From: Nitrospira sp. CR1.2 | GTDB taxonomy: Bacteria; Nitrospirota; Nitrospiria; Nitrospirales; Nitrospiraceae | Assembly (NCBI GenBank): GCA_014055495.1 | Contig: WIAG01000010.1 | Location: 1-64,000 of the forward strand | DNA: 64,000 nt | Direction: 5' to 3' | Shown: in pieces, positions 1 to 7,830 of the stretch | Layout of the letters: each line of letters starts with the position of its first letter | How positions within the stretch are numbered: position 1 is the stretch's first letter | Translations under genes and position numbers: made by a program | Notes under the pieces: generated by a model | What the model was told of the DNA's origin: nothing | What the model saw: only the letters and a program-made list of their open reading frames with translations | The model's database searches: none

Positions 1-62
1 TCGGTGTGATGGGCGAGTCGGCGGTAGGGGGGAATGTGGGCGCTCCGCTAGTGCCGCGGCCT

Positions 63-117
63 GGTAAGAATTTCAGATGACGCAACGATCAGGGCTCGGG
101 TAAGAAATTCAGATGAC
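63..117. repeat. Direct repeat pair, possible IS terminus
   Basis: Two copies of GGTAAGAA(T/A)TTCAGATGAC lie at 63-81 and 99-117, 36 bp apart, with one difference. Short multiple repeats of this kind are typical of insertion-sequence ends, for example the IS21 type, so the left edge of the window may cut such an element. No transposase is visible here, so the assignment is inference. Confidence 0.35.
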
Positions 118-140
118 TTGATAGGGACAGGGGATGGAAT

Positions 141-170
141 CGTGAAGCGGATCTCGTGAAACGTATCTCG
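141..170. repeat. Partial copy of GTGAAACG-type intergenic repeat
   Basis: CGTGAAGCG and CGTGAAACGTATCTCG follow each other here, upstream of the restriction gene. The units resemble those at 22811-22840, 28479-28552, 30597-30665 and 59179-59262. The CGAACGACGAGA half found in the fuller copies is missing. Confidence 0.4.
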
Positions 171-263
171 TCCGCCGGGTGTAGGCGAGCCACGTGATTT
201 CTCTTCCAGAACAAGGTATTCTGCGCCCGCATAAGCTGGCGATCAATCAAAGGCACAGTTCCC

Positions 264-2978
264 ATGTCTCTTCACCCTGATTTTCCAACCTCACCGTACG
301 AGCCGCTCATCCCTTCCCAGCGGTGGTTCCCAGCCGACGAAGCGTTGAGAAGCACGGCCTATGAGAAACTGCTGCCGCCGTTGGTCGCCAAGGTGCGGGA
401 GGAAGTCTTTGCTTGGCGAACCAACCGATACGCGGGCGCGTCGGCAACCTCAACCGCCTTACTCTGCCACTGGTTCGAGACCGAGCATCTGATTGAAAAC
501 ACCGATGGATCGCCGTCACCCTTCCGTTACTACTTTGCCCAGCGCGAAGCAGTGGAGACGGTCATCTGGCTGTTCGAGGTCCGCCGCGCACGCGACAAGT
601 ACGACCTGCTCCGGTTCGATGCGTCCGGCGCGGTGTCGTCCGGCATGTTCGATGAAGACTGGCCGCGCTACGTGCTGAAGATGGCGACCGGAGCCGGAAA
701 AACCAAGGTCCTCTCCCTGCTCATCGCCTGGAGCTTTTTTCATAAACTCTACGAAGCGGACTCGGCGCTGTCTCGCAACTTCCTCGTGATCGCGCCCAAC
801 ATCATCGTCCTCGATCGGCTACGCGCGGACTTCGACGGTCTCCGGATCTTCTTCAATGATCCCATTCTGCCCGGCAACGGCCATGAGGGCCGTAACTGGC
901 GGGACGACTTTCAGCTCACCCTGCATATCCAGGATGATGTGCGCGTCGTCCGAGAGACGGGCAATCTGTTCTTGACCAACATTCACCGCGTGTTCCTTGG
1001 CGATGTGGCCGATCCCTCGCTGGAAGACGACGATCTGCGCGACTACTTTCTCGCGCCCTTCGGCCCCAAGCCGGTCGGCAAGACCACCGATAGCCAGACC
1101 GACCTCGGCGAAATCGTCCGCGAGGTGGAGGAGCTGGCCGTCTTCAACGACGAAGCGCACCATATCCACGACCCGAAGATGGCCTGGTTCAAATCCATTC
1201 AGGACATTCATCACAAGATGCTGCAGAAGGACCGCCGTCTGGCCTTGCAAGTGGATGTGACCGCCACGCCGCGCCACAATAACGGCGCGATTTTCGTCCA
1301 AACCGTTTCCGACTATCCGCTCGTCGAGGCTATTCACCAAAACGTCGTCAAACATCCGGTCCTTCCCGATGCGGCCAGCCGCGCCAAACTGCAGGAGCGC
1401 AAAAGTGCCCGCTTCACGGAGAAGTACGCCGACTACCTCGCGCTGGGAATCGAAGAGTGGAAGAAAAGCGCCGCCGAACACCAACAGCTTGGTAAGAAGG
1501 CCGTGCTCTTCGTCATGGTGGACGACACTCGCAATTGCGACGACGTGGGGGCCTATCTCGAAAAAATCTGCCCTGAACTGCAGAGCGGAGTATTGGTGAT
1601 CCACACTAAGAATAACGGCGAAATCTCCGAAGCCGCCTCGGGCAAGAAGAAGGAAGAGCTCGAACTGCTCCGCAAGCAGTCGAATGAGATCGATTCCTGG
1701 AAGTCGCCTTGCAAGGCCATCGTCTCGGTCTTGATGCTCAAGGAGGGGTGGGACGTGCGGAATGTCAGCGTCATCGTCGGCTTGCGGGAGTACAGCGCGG
1801 AAAGCAAAATCCTGCCGGAACAAACCCTCGGGCGCGGTCTCCGCCGGATGTACTTCGGCACGGATACCAAGGAAACCGTCTCGGTGATGGGCACTCCCGC
1901 CTTCATGGAGTTCGTCGAATCCATCCAAACCGAGGGCGTCAGCTTCGAGCAGGTGCCGATGGGCGGCGGCGCAACGCGACCGGATTCACTCATCGTCGAA
2001 GTGGACCGGGAGAACCCCGACAAGAACCTTGACGAGCTGGACATCCCGCTCCCCAAGCTCGGTCGCCGTTTCCAACGCGAGTTCAAGAACCTCGACGCGC
2101 TCGACGCGGCGGCTTTGGGCAACAAGCGACTGCCTCTCAAGCCGTTCACGCCGGAAGAGACGAGGGAAATCGTCTTCAAGACCATGCTCGACTCGGAGAT
2201 TCACCACACGATCCAACTCGACGGCTCCGGGCCTGCCGACTTCCGCTCAGTCGTCGCCTTCTTCTCGCGCCAACTACTAAAAGATATGCGCCTCGTCGGC
2301 GGTTACGACGTGCTCTATGGGAAGGTCAAAACCTTCATGCGTGAGCATCTGTTTGCGGGGGAGCCGGTGAATCTCGAAGATCCGGTGGTGCTCCGCAATC
2401 TCTCCGAGCCGGAAGTGGGCAAGGTCCTGTACGATGCTTTCAAGACCGCCATCAACGGCCTGACGATTCGGGATAGCGGCACGACGCGGATCGAAGCCCG
2501 GATTCGATTGAAAGAGACGCGCCCCTTCCGCACGGAGCATCGCCCGTTCCTCACGGCGAAGAAGTCCCTTTTCACCAAGACCGTCGGCGAAGCCAACGCA
2601 AGCGGCTTCGAGCTGTCGTTCGCCGCCTTTCTGGAAACTGCCAAGGATGTGGCGGCGTTCGCCAAGAACTACCTGGCGGTCGGGTTCAAACTCGACTATG
2701 TGAGGGCCGACGGTGACCTGTCCAACTACACACCGGACTTTATCGTCCGCACCACCGACGGCACGGTCTGGATCGTGGAAACCAAGGGGCGTCAGGAATT
2801 GGATCTGCCGCAGAAAATGGCCCGGCTCAAACAATGGTGCGCCGACGCCACTGACGCCGAAGAAAACGGGCAGCGGTACGACTTTGCCTTTGTGGATCAA
2901 CCAGGCTTCGAGAAACACCAGCCGGGTACCTTCGCCGCGCTCGCCGCCGGCTTCACGGAGTTCAAAAACAAATCATGA
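264..2978 (+). CDS. Type III-like restriction endonuclease subunit (Res), DEAH helicase plus PD-ExK nuclease
   Basis: 904 aa. This is the translocating and cleaving subunit of a restriction-modification system; it works with the methyltransferase encoded at 4443-6728. SF2 helicase motifs are clear: Walker A ATGAGKT at residues 141-147, DEAH at 296-299, and a motif VI-like QTLGRGLRR near 530. The C-terminus has a nuclease core with PD at 824-825 and E839-x-K841. The N-terminal extension before the helicase is longer than in textbook EcoP15I Res. The stop overlaps the next ORF by 4 bp (ATGA), so translation of the two is probably coupled. Cytoplasmic DNA defence is the expected role. I am sure of the family; the exact R-M subtype is inferred from the partner. 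Confidence 0.9.
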   Translation: MSLHPDFPTSPYEPLIPSQRWFPADEALRSTAYEKLLPPLVAKVREEVFAWRTNRYAGASATSTALLCHWFETEHLIENTDGSPSPFRYYFAQREAVETVIWLFEVRRARDKYDLLRFDASGAVSSGMFDEDWPRYVLKMATGAGKTKVLSLLIAWSFFHKLYEADSALSRNFLVIAPNIIVLDRLRADFDGLRIFFNDPILPGNGHEGRNWRDDFQLTLHIQDDVRVVRETGNLFLTNIHRVFLGDVADPSLEDDDLRDYFLAPFGPKPVGKTTDSQTDLGEIVREVEELAVFNDEAHHIHDPKMAWFKSIQDIHHKMLQKDRRLALQVDVTATPRHNNGAIFVQTVSDYPLVEAIHQNVVKHPVLPDAASRAKLQERKSARFTEKYADYLALGIEEWKKSAAEHQQLGKKAVLFVMVDDTRNCDDVGAYLEKICPELQSGVLVIHTKNNGEISEAASGKKKEELELLRKQSNEIDSWKSPCKAIVSVLMLKEGWDVRNVSVIVGLREYSAESKILPEQTLGRGLRRMYFGTDTKETVSVMGTPAFMEFVESIQTEGVSFEQVPMGGGATRPDSLIVEVDRENPDKNLDELDIPLPKLGRRFQREFKNLDALDAAALGNKRLPLKPFTPEETREIVFKTMLDSEIHHTIQLDGSGPADFRSVVAFFSRQLLKDMRLVGGYDVLYGKVKTFMREHLFAGEPVNLEDPVVLRNLSEPEVGKVLYDAFKTAINGLTIRDSGTTRIEARIRLKETRPFRTEHRPFLTAKKSLFTKTVGEANASGFELSFAAFLETAKDVAAFAKNYLAVGFKLDYVRADGDLSNYTPDFIVRTTDGTVWIVETKGRQELDLPQKMARLKQWCADATDAEENGQRYDFAFVDQPGFEKHQPGTFAALAAGFTEFKNKS

Positions 2979-3217
2979 TGACGCTCCGCCAACTCGCCGC
3001 TGAACCGCACACGTTGCCCACGCAGACGACGTGGTATCTGATTGATCTCGCCGAGGCCAAAGGTAAGCAGGAGTTATTCACCCGTCAGTCGCCGCCGAAG
3101 AAACCACGATCGTTTACGGTCTTGTTCCGCCCCCTCCTTCACCGACTCATGACCGCGCAGATTCGCGTCCACGATCTGGATCTGTCACTACTCCAACAGG
3201 ATGCCCAAGCATCATGA
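2975..3217 (+). CDS. Small protein between Res and Fic, resembles a Fic N-terminus
   Basis: 80 aa, no full domain recognised. It overlaps both neighbours by 4 bp (ATGA), which argues that it is translated. Residues about 28-35 read EAKGKQEL. The downstream Fic protein has EHKGKQEL at residues 27-34, followed in both by a polar stretch ending in (S/A)P. It may be a helical accessory to Fic, or a remnant of a duplicated Fic N-terminal region. It lacks the (S/T)xxxE(G/N) inhibitory motif, so it does not look like a classical FicA antitoxin. Confidence 0.55.
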   Translation: MMTLRQLAAEPHTLPTQTTWYLIDLAEAKGKQELFTRQSPPKKPRSFTVLFRPLLHRLMTAQIRVHDLDLSLLQQDAQAS

Positions 3218-4278
3218 CCTCATTGACACAGGCCTATCTGGCCAAGTTGGTCGTTCCGCAGCGGATCATTACGATGATTCGCAAGCTGGGCGAACACAAG
3301 GGCAAACAGGAACTCTATAAGAAGCAGGCGCCGGAGATTCTCGAGAATCTCCGTCAGGTGGCCTTGATCCAGAGTACCGAGTCCTCCAACCGTATTGAAG
3401 GCATTGTCGCGGATGACAAGCGGCTGCGGGCCATTGTCGAAGAGAAAGTGCAACCTGCCAACCGTTCAGAATCAGAGATCGCCGGCTATCGGGATGTGCT
3501 CAATACGATCCACCAGAGTCATGCGGATATTCCCTTTGCCGAGCGTGTGGTCCTCCAGCTCCACCGCGACTTGATGAAATATGCCGGTGGTTATGGTGGC
3601 GTATGGAAGGCCACGCAGAACGAAATTACCGAGACGCTGCCGGGCGGAAAGACGCGTGTCCGGTTTACACCGGTCGCCCCGCATGTGACCGAGGAGTTCA
3701 TGCGGACGTTGCATGGGCAATTCGCTAATGTGGAGCGGGCGCGAGAATTGGACCCGTTGCTCCTCATTCCCTTCTACGTGTTGGACTTCCTCTGCATTCA
3801 TCCCTTTCTGGATGGCAATGGGCGGATGGCTCGCCTGCTTGCGTTGCTGTTGCTCTACCAGCACGGCTATGAGGTTGGACGGTATGTGAGTCTTGAGCGG
3901 ATCATCGAGCAGTCGAAGCAGTCCTACTACGACACCCTGTATCAGTCATCACAGGGATGGCACGAGGGCCAGCATGACGTTCTGCCCTGGACGGAATACT
4001 TTCTAGGGACCCTTCTGGCGGCCTACGACGAATTCGAAAGCCGGTTTGGCACGATCAGCAGGGGGCATGGCAGCAAGACCGATATGATCCGCAATGCGGT
4101 AGACGGTTTCATCGCCGACTTCAGCATTACCGAGGTTGAAAAGGCCTGCCCTAAAGTCAGCCGAGACATGATTCGCCATGTGCTCGGCCAACTCCGGGAG
4201 GCCGGCATCATCATTCCGGTCGGGAAAGGCCGCGGGGCGAAATGGCGTAATGCTCAGCCGAAATGGGGTAATAAGTGA
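3214..4278 (+). CDS. Fic family protein (putative AMP-transferase, self-inhibited class)
   Basis: 354 aa. Fic enzymes transfer AMP or related groups from nucleotides to target hydroxyls. The complete catalytic motif HPFLDGNGRMAR is at residues 196-207, with the catalytic His at 196. An inhibitory helix motif SNRIEG at 58-63 matches (S/T)xxxE(G/N) and lies N-terminal to the Fic core, the class II self-inhibited arrangement. The C-terminal 80 residues look like a winged helix (DMIRHVLGQLREAGII). It is embedded between the restriction and methyltransferase genes and overlaps the 80-aa ORF by ATGA. The target is unknown; a guard or toxin role alongside the R-M genes is inference. Confidence 0.9.
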   Translation: MTSLTQAYLAKLVVPQRIITMIRKLGEHKGKQELYKKQAPEILENLRQVALIQSTESSNRIEGIVADDKRLRAIVEEKVQPANRSESEIAGYRDVLNTIHQSHADIPFAERVVLQLHRDLMKYAGGYGGVWKATQNEITETLPGGKTRVRFTPVAPHVTEEFMRTLHGQFANVERARELDPLLLIPFYVLDFLCIHPFLDGNGRMARLLALLLLYQHGYEVGRYVSLERIIEQSKQSYYDTLYQSSQGWHEGQHDVLPWTEYFLGTLLAAYDEFESRFGTISRGHGSKTDMIRNAVDGFIADFSITEVEKACPKVSRDMIRHVLGQLREAGIIIPVGKGRGAKWRNAQPKWGNK

Positions 4279-4396
4279 GGGGTTATTACCCTGTTTCTGA
4301 CGGTTTTTACCGCATTATGCCCGAGGCATGGCGTGGAAATGGGTAGGACCCGATCAAATGGGTACTGGATTGGGTACTACCCTTAAAAGAGGGTAA
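4266..4396. promoter_or_regulatory. Dyad over the fic stop and GGGTA repeats before mod
   Basis: GGGTAATAA at 4266-4274 and TTATTACCC at 4283-4291 form a perfect 9-bp stem spanning the fic stop codon. Further GGGTA motifs follow before the methyltransferase start: GGGTAGGACCC, two GGGTACT and GGGTAAG. The cluster could be an operator or a weak terminator controlling mod. This is read from sequence only. Confidence 0.35.
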
Positions 4397-4442
4397 GAGA
4401 GAAGGTAGTCACTAGATCCGGGAAAGAAGCAGGAATCACGGT

Positions 4443-6728
4443 ATGGCACGACCACACGACAGCGAACGTTACGACCTCTCCGACGCTGAAAAGCGCGATC
4501 TCATCAAGCTCATCGAGCAGGGCAAGCCGCTGCCGGAGAAGTACCGGTTTCTGCTGTTTGCCGACAAGCGCGAGGTCGAACTGGTGTGGAACGGCAAATC
4601 CCGCGAGGTCTGCACCGCCGTACTGCCCTTTCAAACGCTGGAACACATCGACGAGCCGCGCAAGGAGCAGCGCGATCAGGGGGAACTCGGCTTCGACCTG
4701 GGCGGGCGGCAGGTCAAGGGTTGGACCAATAAACTTATCTGGGGCGATAACAAACTGATTCTCTCCTCTCTCAAAAGCGGCGCGCTGCGCCGTCAGATCG
4801 AGGAGGCCGGCGGCCTCAAGCTCATCTACATCGATCCGCCCTTCGACGTGGGCGCGGACTTCAGCATGGACATCGAGATCGGCGGCGAGACCTTCCACAA
4901 GGAGCCGAACCTTCTCGAACAAATCGCCTACCGCGACACCTGGGGGCGCGGCGCGGATTCCTTCATCGCCATGATCTACGAGCGGTTGATCTTGATGCGG
5001 GATTTGATGCACAGCGAGGGGAGCATCTATGTGCATTGCGATTGGCGGGTGAATTCATTTGTCCGAATCACAATGGATGAGATTTTTGGGAAAGACCGTC
5101 TCTTGAATCATATCGTCTGGAAACGAACACCATTTGCAGGAAGCAGTAAGGCCCGTGCGAATAAGTTTCCGATTAACCAAGACACAATCCTCAGTTACAC
5201 ACGCGGCGATAATTACCACTTCCATCAACAATACATCGACTACTCGGACGAATATGAGGAGCGCTTTAAATTCAAGGATGAGCGCGGATATTACCGAAAG
5301 ACACTCCTTAAAACCTATTCAGCTGAAACCGCAGCGAGACTGAAAGCAGAAAGTCGATGGATTGATCCTGTGAAAGCTGGAGCTTACCCCTCTTACAAAC
5401 AATACCTTCACGAATCGAAAGGCAAGCAAGTCGAAGACATTTGGACTGACATCAATCTCGCCAATCCCATGGCAATTGAGCGAGTAGACTATCCTACGCA
5501 GAAGCCTGAAGCACTTATCGAGCGCATTCTCAAAGCCAGCAGCAACGAAGGCGATTTGGTCGCGGACTTCTTCTGCGGCAGCGGCACGACGGCGGCCGTG
5601 GCCGAAAAGCTCGGGCGCAAATGGATCGCCACCGACCTCGGTAAGTTCGGTATTCACACGACGCGGAAACGACTCATTCAAGTGCAGCGCGAGTTAAAGG
5701 CCAACGGCAAACCCTTCCGCGCCTTCGAGGTGCTCAACCTGGGCCGTTACGAGCGCCAAGCCTACCTCAATGTCTCAGGTCGTCTCAGCGGGAAGAAGAA
5801 AGAAGAGGCGCTGGCGAAGAAGGAGACGGAGTTCCGCGAACTGATTCTGAAGGCCTACCGAGCCGAGCCGTTGCCCGATACGGGATTTTTCCATGGCAAG
5901 CAGAGCGGGCGTTTGGTCGTAGTCGGGCCGATCAACCTGCCGGTCGGGCGGCTGTTCATCGAAGAAGTCATCACGGAATGCCGCAAGCGCGGCGCCTCCC
6001 GTGTGGACGTGCTTGCCTTCGAGTTCGAGATGGGGCTGTTTCCTGCCGTGCTGGACGAAGCGAAACAGAAGGGCATCGATCTGGCGCCCAAGACGATCCC
6101 GCCGGAAGTCTTCGACAAACGCGCCGTCGAAAAAGGCCAAGTCCGATTTCACGACGTGGCCTACATCGAAGTGACGCCGCGCTTCGATAAGAAGGACAAG
6201 CTGGCGTTGTCGGTAGAACTGACGGACTTTTCCGTCTACTACTCGCAGGGGCTGGTGGACTCCATCGCCGCCGAGTTGAAGGAAGGCAAGAGCGAGGTAG
6301 TCTGCGAATCGGGCAAATTGCTGAAAATCAGCAAGGACAAGCAGGGGATCGTCACTCGCGAGGTGCTCACGAAGCAGTGGACCGACTGGGTGGACTACTG
6401 GGCGGTGGACTTCAACTATGAAAGCCGGAAAGAAATCATCAAGGTGTCCCGTGGCACCGGCCTTGGCGGCGTGCAGGGCTTTCTCCCGGGACAGGAACCG
6501 GCGCAACGCGACCTCGATCTTACGACCGACGACTTCGAGGAACGCTGGACCGGCGCCTACATCTTCGAGAACGAATGGCAGAGCTTCCGCACGCGCCAGA
6601 ATCGCGACCTTGAGTTGAAGTCCGCCCCGCACCGCTACGAAAAGCCGGGCCGCTACATCGTCGCCGTGAAGGTCATCGATATCTTCGGCAACGACACCAT
6701 GACGCTCATGCCTGTCACAATCGGGTAA
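4443..6728 (+). CDS. Site-specific DNA methyltransferase (type III-like Mod, beta class, adenine-N6)
   Basis: 761 aa. It methylates the recognition site and supplies sequence specificity to the Res subunit. Catalytic motif IV DPPF is at residues 131-134 and the SAM-binding motif I FCGSG at 377-381. Motif IV before motif I is the beta-class order of Mod proteins. The region between them, the usual target recognition domain (residues about 203-368, bases about 5050-5545), is visibly poorer in G+C than either flank, which points to domain exchange. The long C-terminal part (residues 450-761) has no catalytic motif I can name. It begins 164 bp after fic, so it may have its own promoter. Confidence 0.88.
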   Translation: MARPHDSERYDLSDAEKRDLIKLIEQGKPLPEKYRFLLFADKREVELVWNGKSREVCTAVLPFQTLEHIDEPRKEQRDQGELGFDLGGRQVKGWTNKLIWGDNKLILSSLKSGALRRQIEEAGGLKLIYIDPPFDVGADFSMDIEIGGETFHKEPNLLEQIAYRDTWGRGADSFIAMIYERLILMRDLMHSEGSIYVHCDWRVNSFVRITMDEIFGKDRLLNHIVWKRTPFAGSSKARANKFPINQDTILSYTRGDNYHFHQQYIDYSDEYEERFKFKDERGYYRKTLLKTYSAETAARLKAESRWIDPVKAGAYPSYKQYLHESKGKQVEDIWTDINLANPMAIERVDYPTQKPEALIERILKASSNEGDLVADFFCGSGTTAAVAEKLGRKWIATDLGKFGIHTTRKRLIQVQRELKANGKPFRAFEVLNLGRYERQAYLNVSGRLSGKKKEEALAKKETEFRELILKAYRAEPLPDTGFFHGKQSGRLVVVGPINLPVGRLFIEEVITECRKRGASRVDVLAFEFEMGLFPAVLDEAKQKGIDLAPKTIPPEVFDKRAVEKGQVRFHDVAYIEVTPRFDKKDKLALSVELTDFSVYYSQGLVDSIAAELKEGKSEVVCESGKLLKISKDKQGIVTREVLTKQWTDWVDYWAVDFNYESRKEIIKVSRGTGLGGVQGFLPGQEPAQRDLDLTTDDFEERWTGAYIFENEWQSFRTRQNRDLELKSAPHRYEKPGRYIVAVKVIDIFGNDTMTLMPVTIG

Positions 6729-6779
6729 TTGGCCCAGGTGAGCAGCCTGTCATTACATTGATCCGAGCAGGTGGAGCGT

Positions 6780-7367
6780 TCACCCACTGCACTGCTCCCC
6801 GCCGGATGCCTCGCAGGAACAATCCAGACAACCGTGCACGGAACAGGTGCCGCAGGCCTGTTCGATCCGGCGACGAAGCGCGGCTCTGGCCCGATGCACG
6901 CGGACGGCGGCATTGTCGGCGGTGATGCCTGACTGTTCCGCCAGGTCCTTCAGTTTCCCTTCTTGCATGTCCACGATCCGCAGGGCGTCGCGATATTCGG
7001 GTTTGAGCGTGTCGAGCAGGCTCGAGACACAGTGGCAGATCTCCTGTCGCAGCTCCGCCTCCGGTTCCTGCACATCCGGAAACTCGCGTGCCCAGGCCTC
7101 CGTCACTCGCTCGGCGGTGGACCGCTGCCGGTAGTGATCGATCACGGCGTTGCGAAGCACCCGATAGAACCAGGCGACGACTTTTTCGTCCTGCACGTCG
7201 CCCCCACGCTCCAATCCACGGGTGAAGGCCGTCTGTAAAATATCTTCCGCCACGGCGCGAGATTCCACACGCCGTTCCAGGAAGGCCAGGAACTCACGGT
7301 GTCCCTTGACCAGTTGCGCAATGGCCTCCGGCGAGAGAGCTGTCGAGGTATGTGATTCAAGGCTCAT
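6780..7367 (-). CDS. ECF sigma-70 family RNA polymerase sigma factor with Cys-rich C-terminal tail
   Basis: 195 aa. Region 2 covers about residues 15-85 (AEDILQTAF, WFYRVLRNAVIDHYR) and region 4 about 115-170 (an HTH ending DNAAVRVHRARAALRRR). Beyond region 4 is a 25-residue tail with Cys at 172, 175, 180, 183, 185 and 193, and the region 2-4 linker has C111-x-C113. No anti-sigma gene is adjacent. Metal sensing through a Cys-rich tail is established for CorE-type ECF factors, so direct sensing of a metal or oxidant is a reasonable inference. It is divergent from the Cys-rich peptide gene at 7474, the obvious target. Confidence 0.85.
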   Translation of the reverse strand: MSLESHTSTALSPEAIAQLVKGHREFLAFLERRVESRAVAEDILQTAFTRGLERGGDVQDEKVVAWFYRVLRNAVIDHYRQRSTAERVTEAWAREFPDVQEPEAELRQEICHCVSSLLDTLKPEYRDALRIVDMQEGKLKDLAEQSGITADNAAVRVHRARAALRRRIEQACGTCSVHGCLDCSCEASGGEQCSG

Positions 7368-7398
7368 GGGAGCAGCTTACCAAACTGTGCGCAGAACT

Positions 7399-7424
7399 GT
7401 AAGGTTTCCGGGAGGCATCCGTCA
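7399..7424 (+). promoter_or_regulatory. Candidate ECF-type promoter of the Cys-rich peptide
   Basis: TGTAAGG (7399-7405) and CGTCA (7420-7424) are spaced 14 bp apart, with 15 bp between GTAAG and CGTC. These resemble the -35 (GTAA) and -10 (CGTC) elements seen at ECF-controlled promoters. It would start transcription about 40 bp before the ATG at 7474. Assignment to the neighbouring sigma factor is inference. Confidence 0.35.
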
Positions 7425-7473
7425 GCCCCTATGACGGCGCAATGACGCGTTGTCGTCACCAAGGAGTTTCACC

Positions 7474-7635
7474 ATGGCTGCTAGTAAGACATCCACCTCG
7501 CAGAAGGTTTCCAAGACAGGCTGTTGCGGAACGTGCGACTGTGCCGCCTGTTCATGCGGGTGCCAGGCGAATGCCTGTCGCTGCGCGCCGATCAATTGCC
7601 AATGTGGTTGCCGCAAGCAAGCGTCCAAGCGGTAG
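7474..7635 (+). CDS. Cys-rich metallothionein-like peptide
   Basis: 53 aa with 12 cysteines between residues 17 and 48, in CC, CxC and CxxC spacings (for example CGTCDC, CSCGC, CQCGC). A short Ser/Thr/Lys-rich N-terminus and a basic end flank this core. A clear ribosome site AAGGAG lies 7 bp before the ATG at 7474, which sets the start. The composition indicates metal-thiolate binding, but there are almost no His residues and the spacing does not follow cyanobacterial SmtA that I can recall. It is divergent from the Cys-tailed sigma factor and followed by a strong hairpin, so it is probably a single-gene transcript. Confidence 0.75.
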   Translation: MAASKTSTSQKVSKTGCCGTCDCAACSCGCQANACRCAPINCQCGCRKQASKR

Positions 7636-7644
7636 ATCGATTCT

Positions 7645-7677
7645 GTTCCGGCCCGCCGGTCTCCGGTGGGCCGGAAC
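7645..7677 (+). terminator. Strong hairpin after the metallothionein-like gene
   Basis: GTTCCGGCCCGCCGG at 7645-7659 pairs with CCGGTGGGCCGGAAC at 7663-7677 around a TCT loop: 15 bp with a single G-T wobble. The downstream T content is weak (GATTGTTG). Confidence 0.6.
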
Positions 7678-7830
7678 GTGGATTGTTGCTGACACATCCG
7701 TGTGCGCCGGCATTGTGAGGACCTCGCCACTCGCGTATCATGCACAACCATGCCGCTCTCGTGACGCCCGTCGGGGGCTCCTGTGCTGCACGACGTGCGG
7801 TGAACAGACAACCTTGAAACCCAGTGAGTC

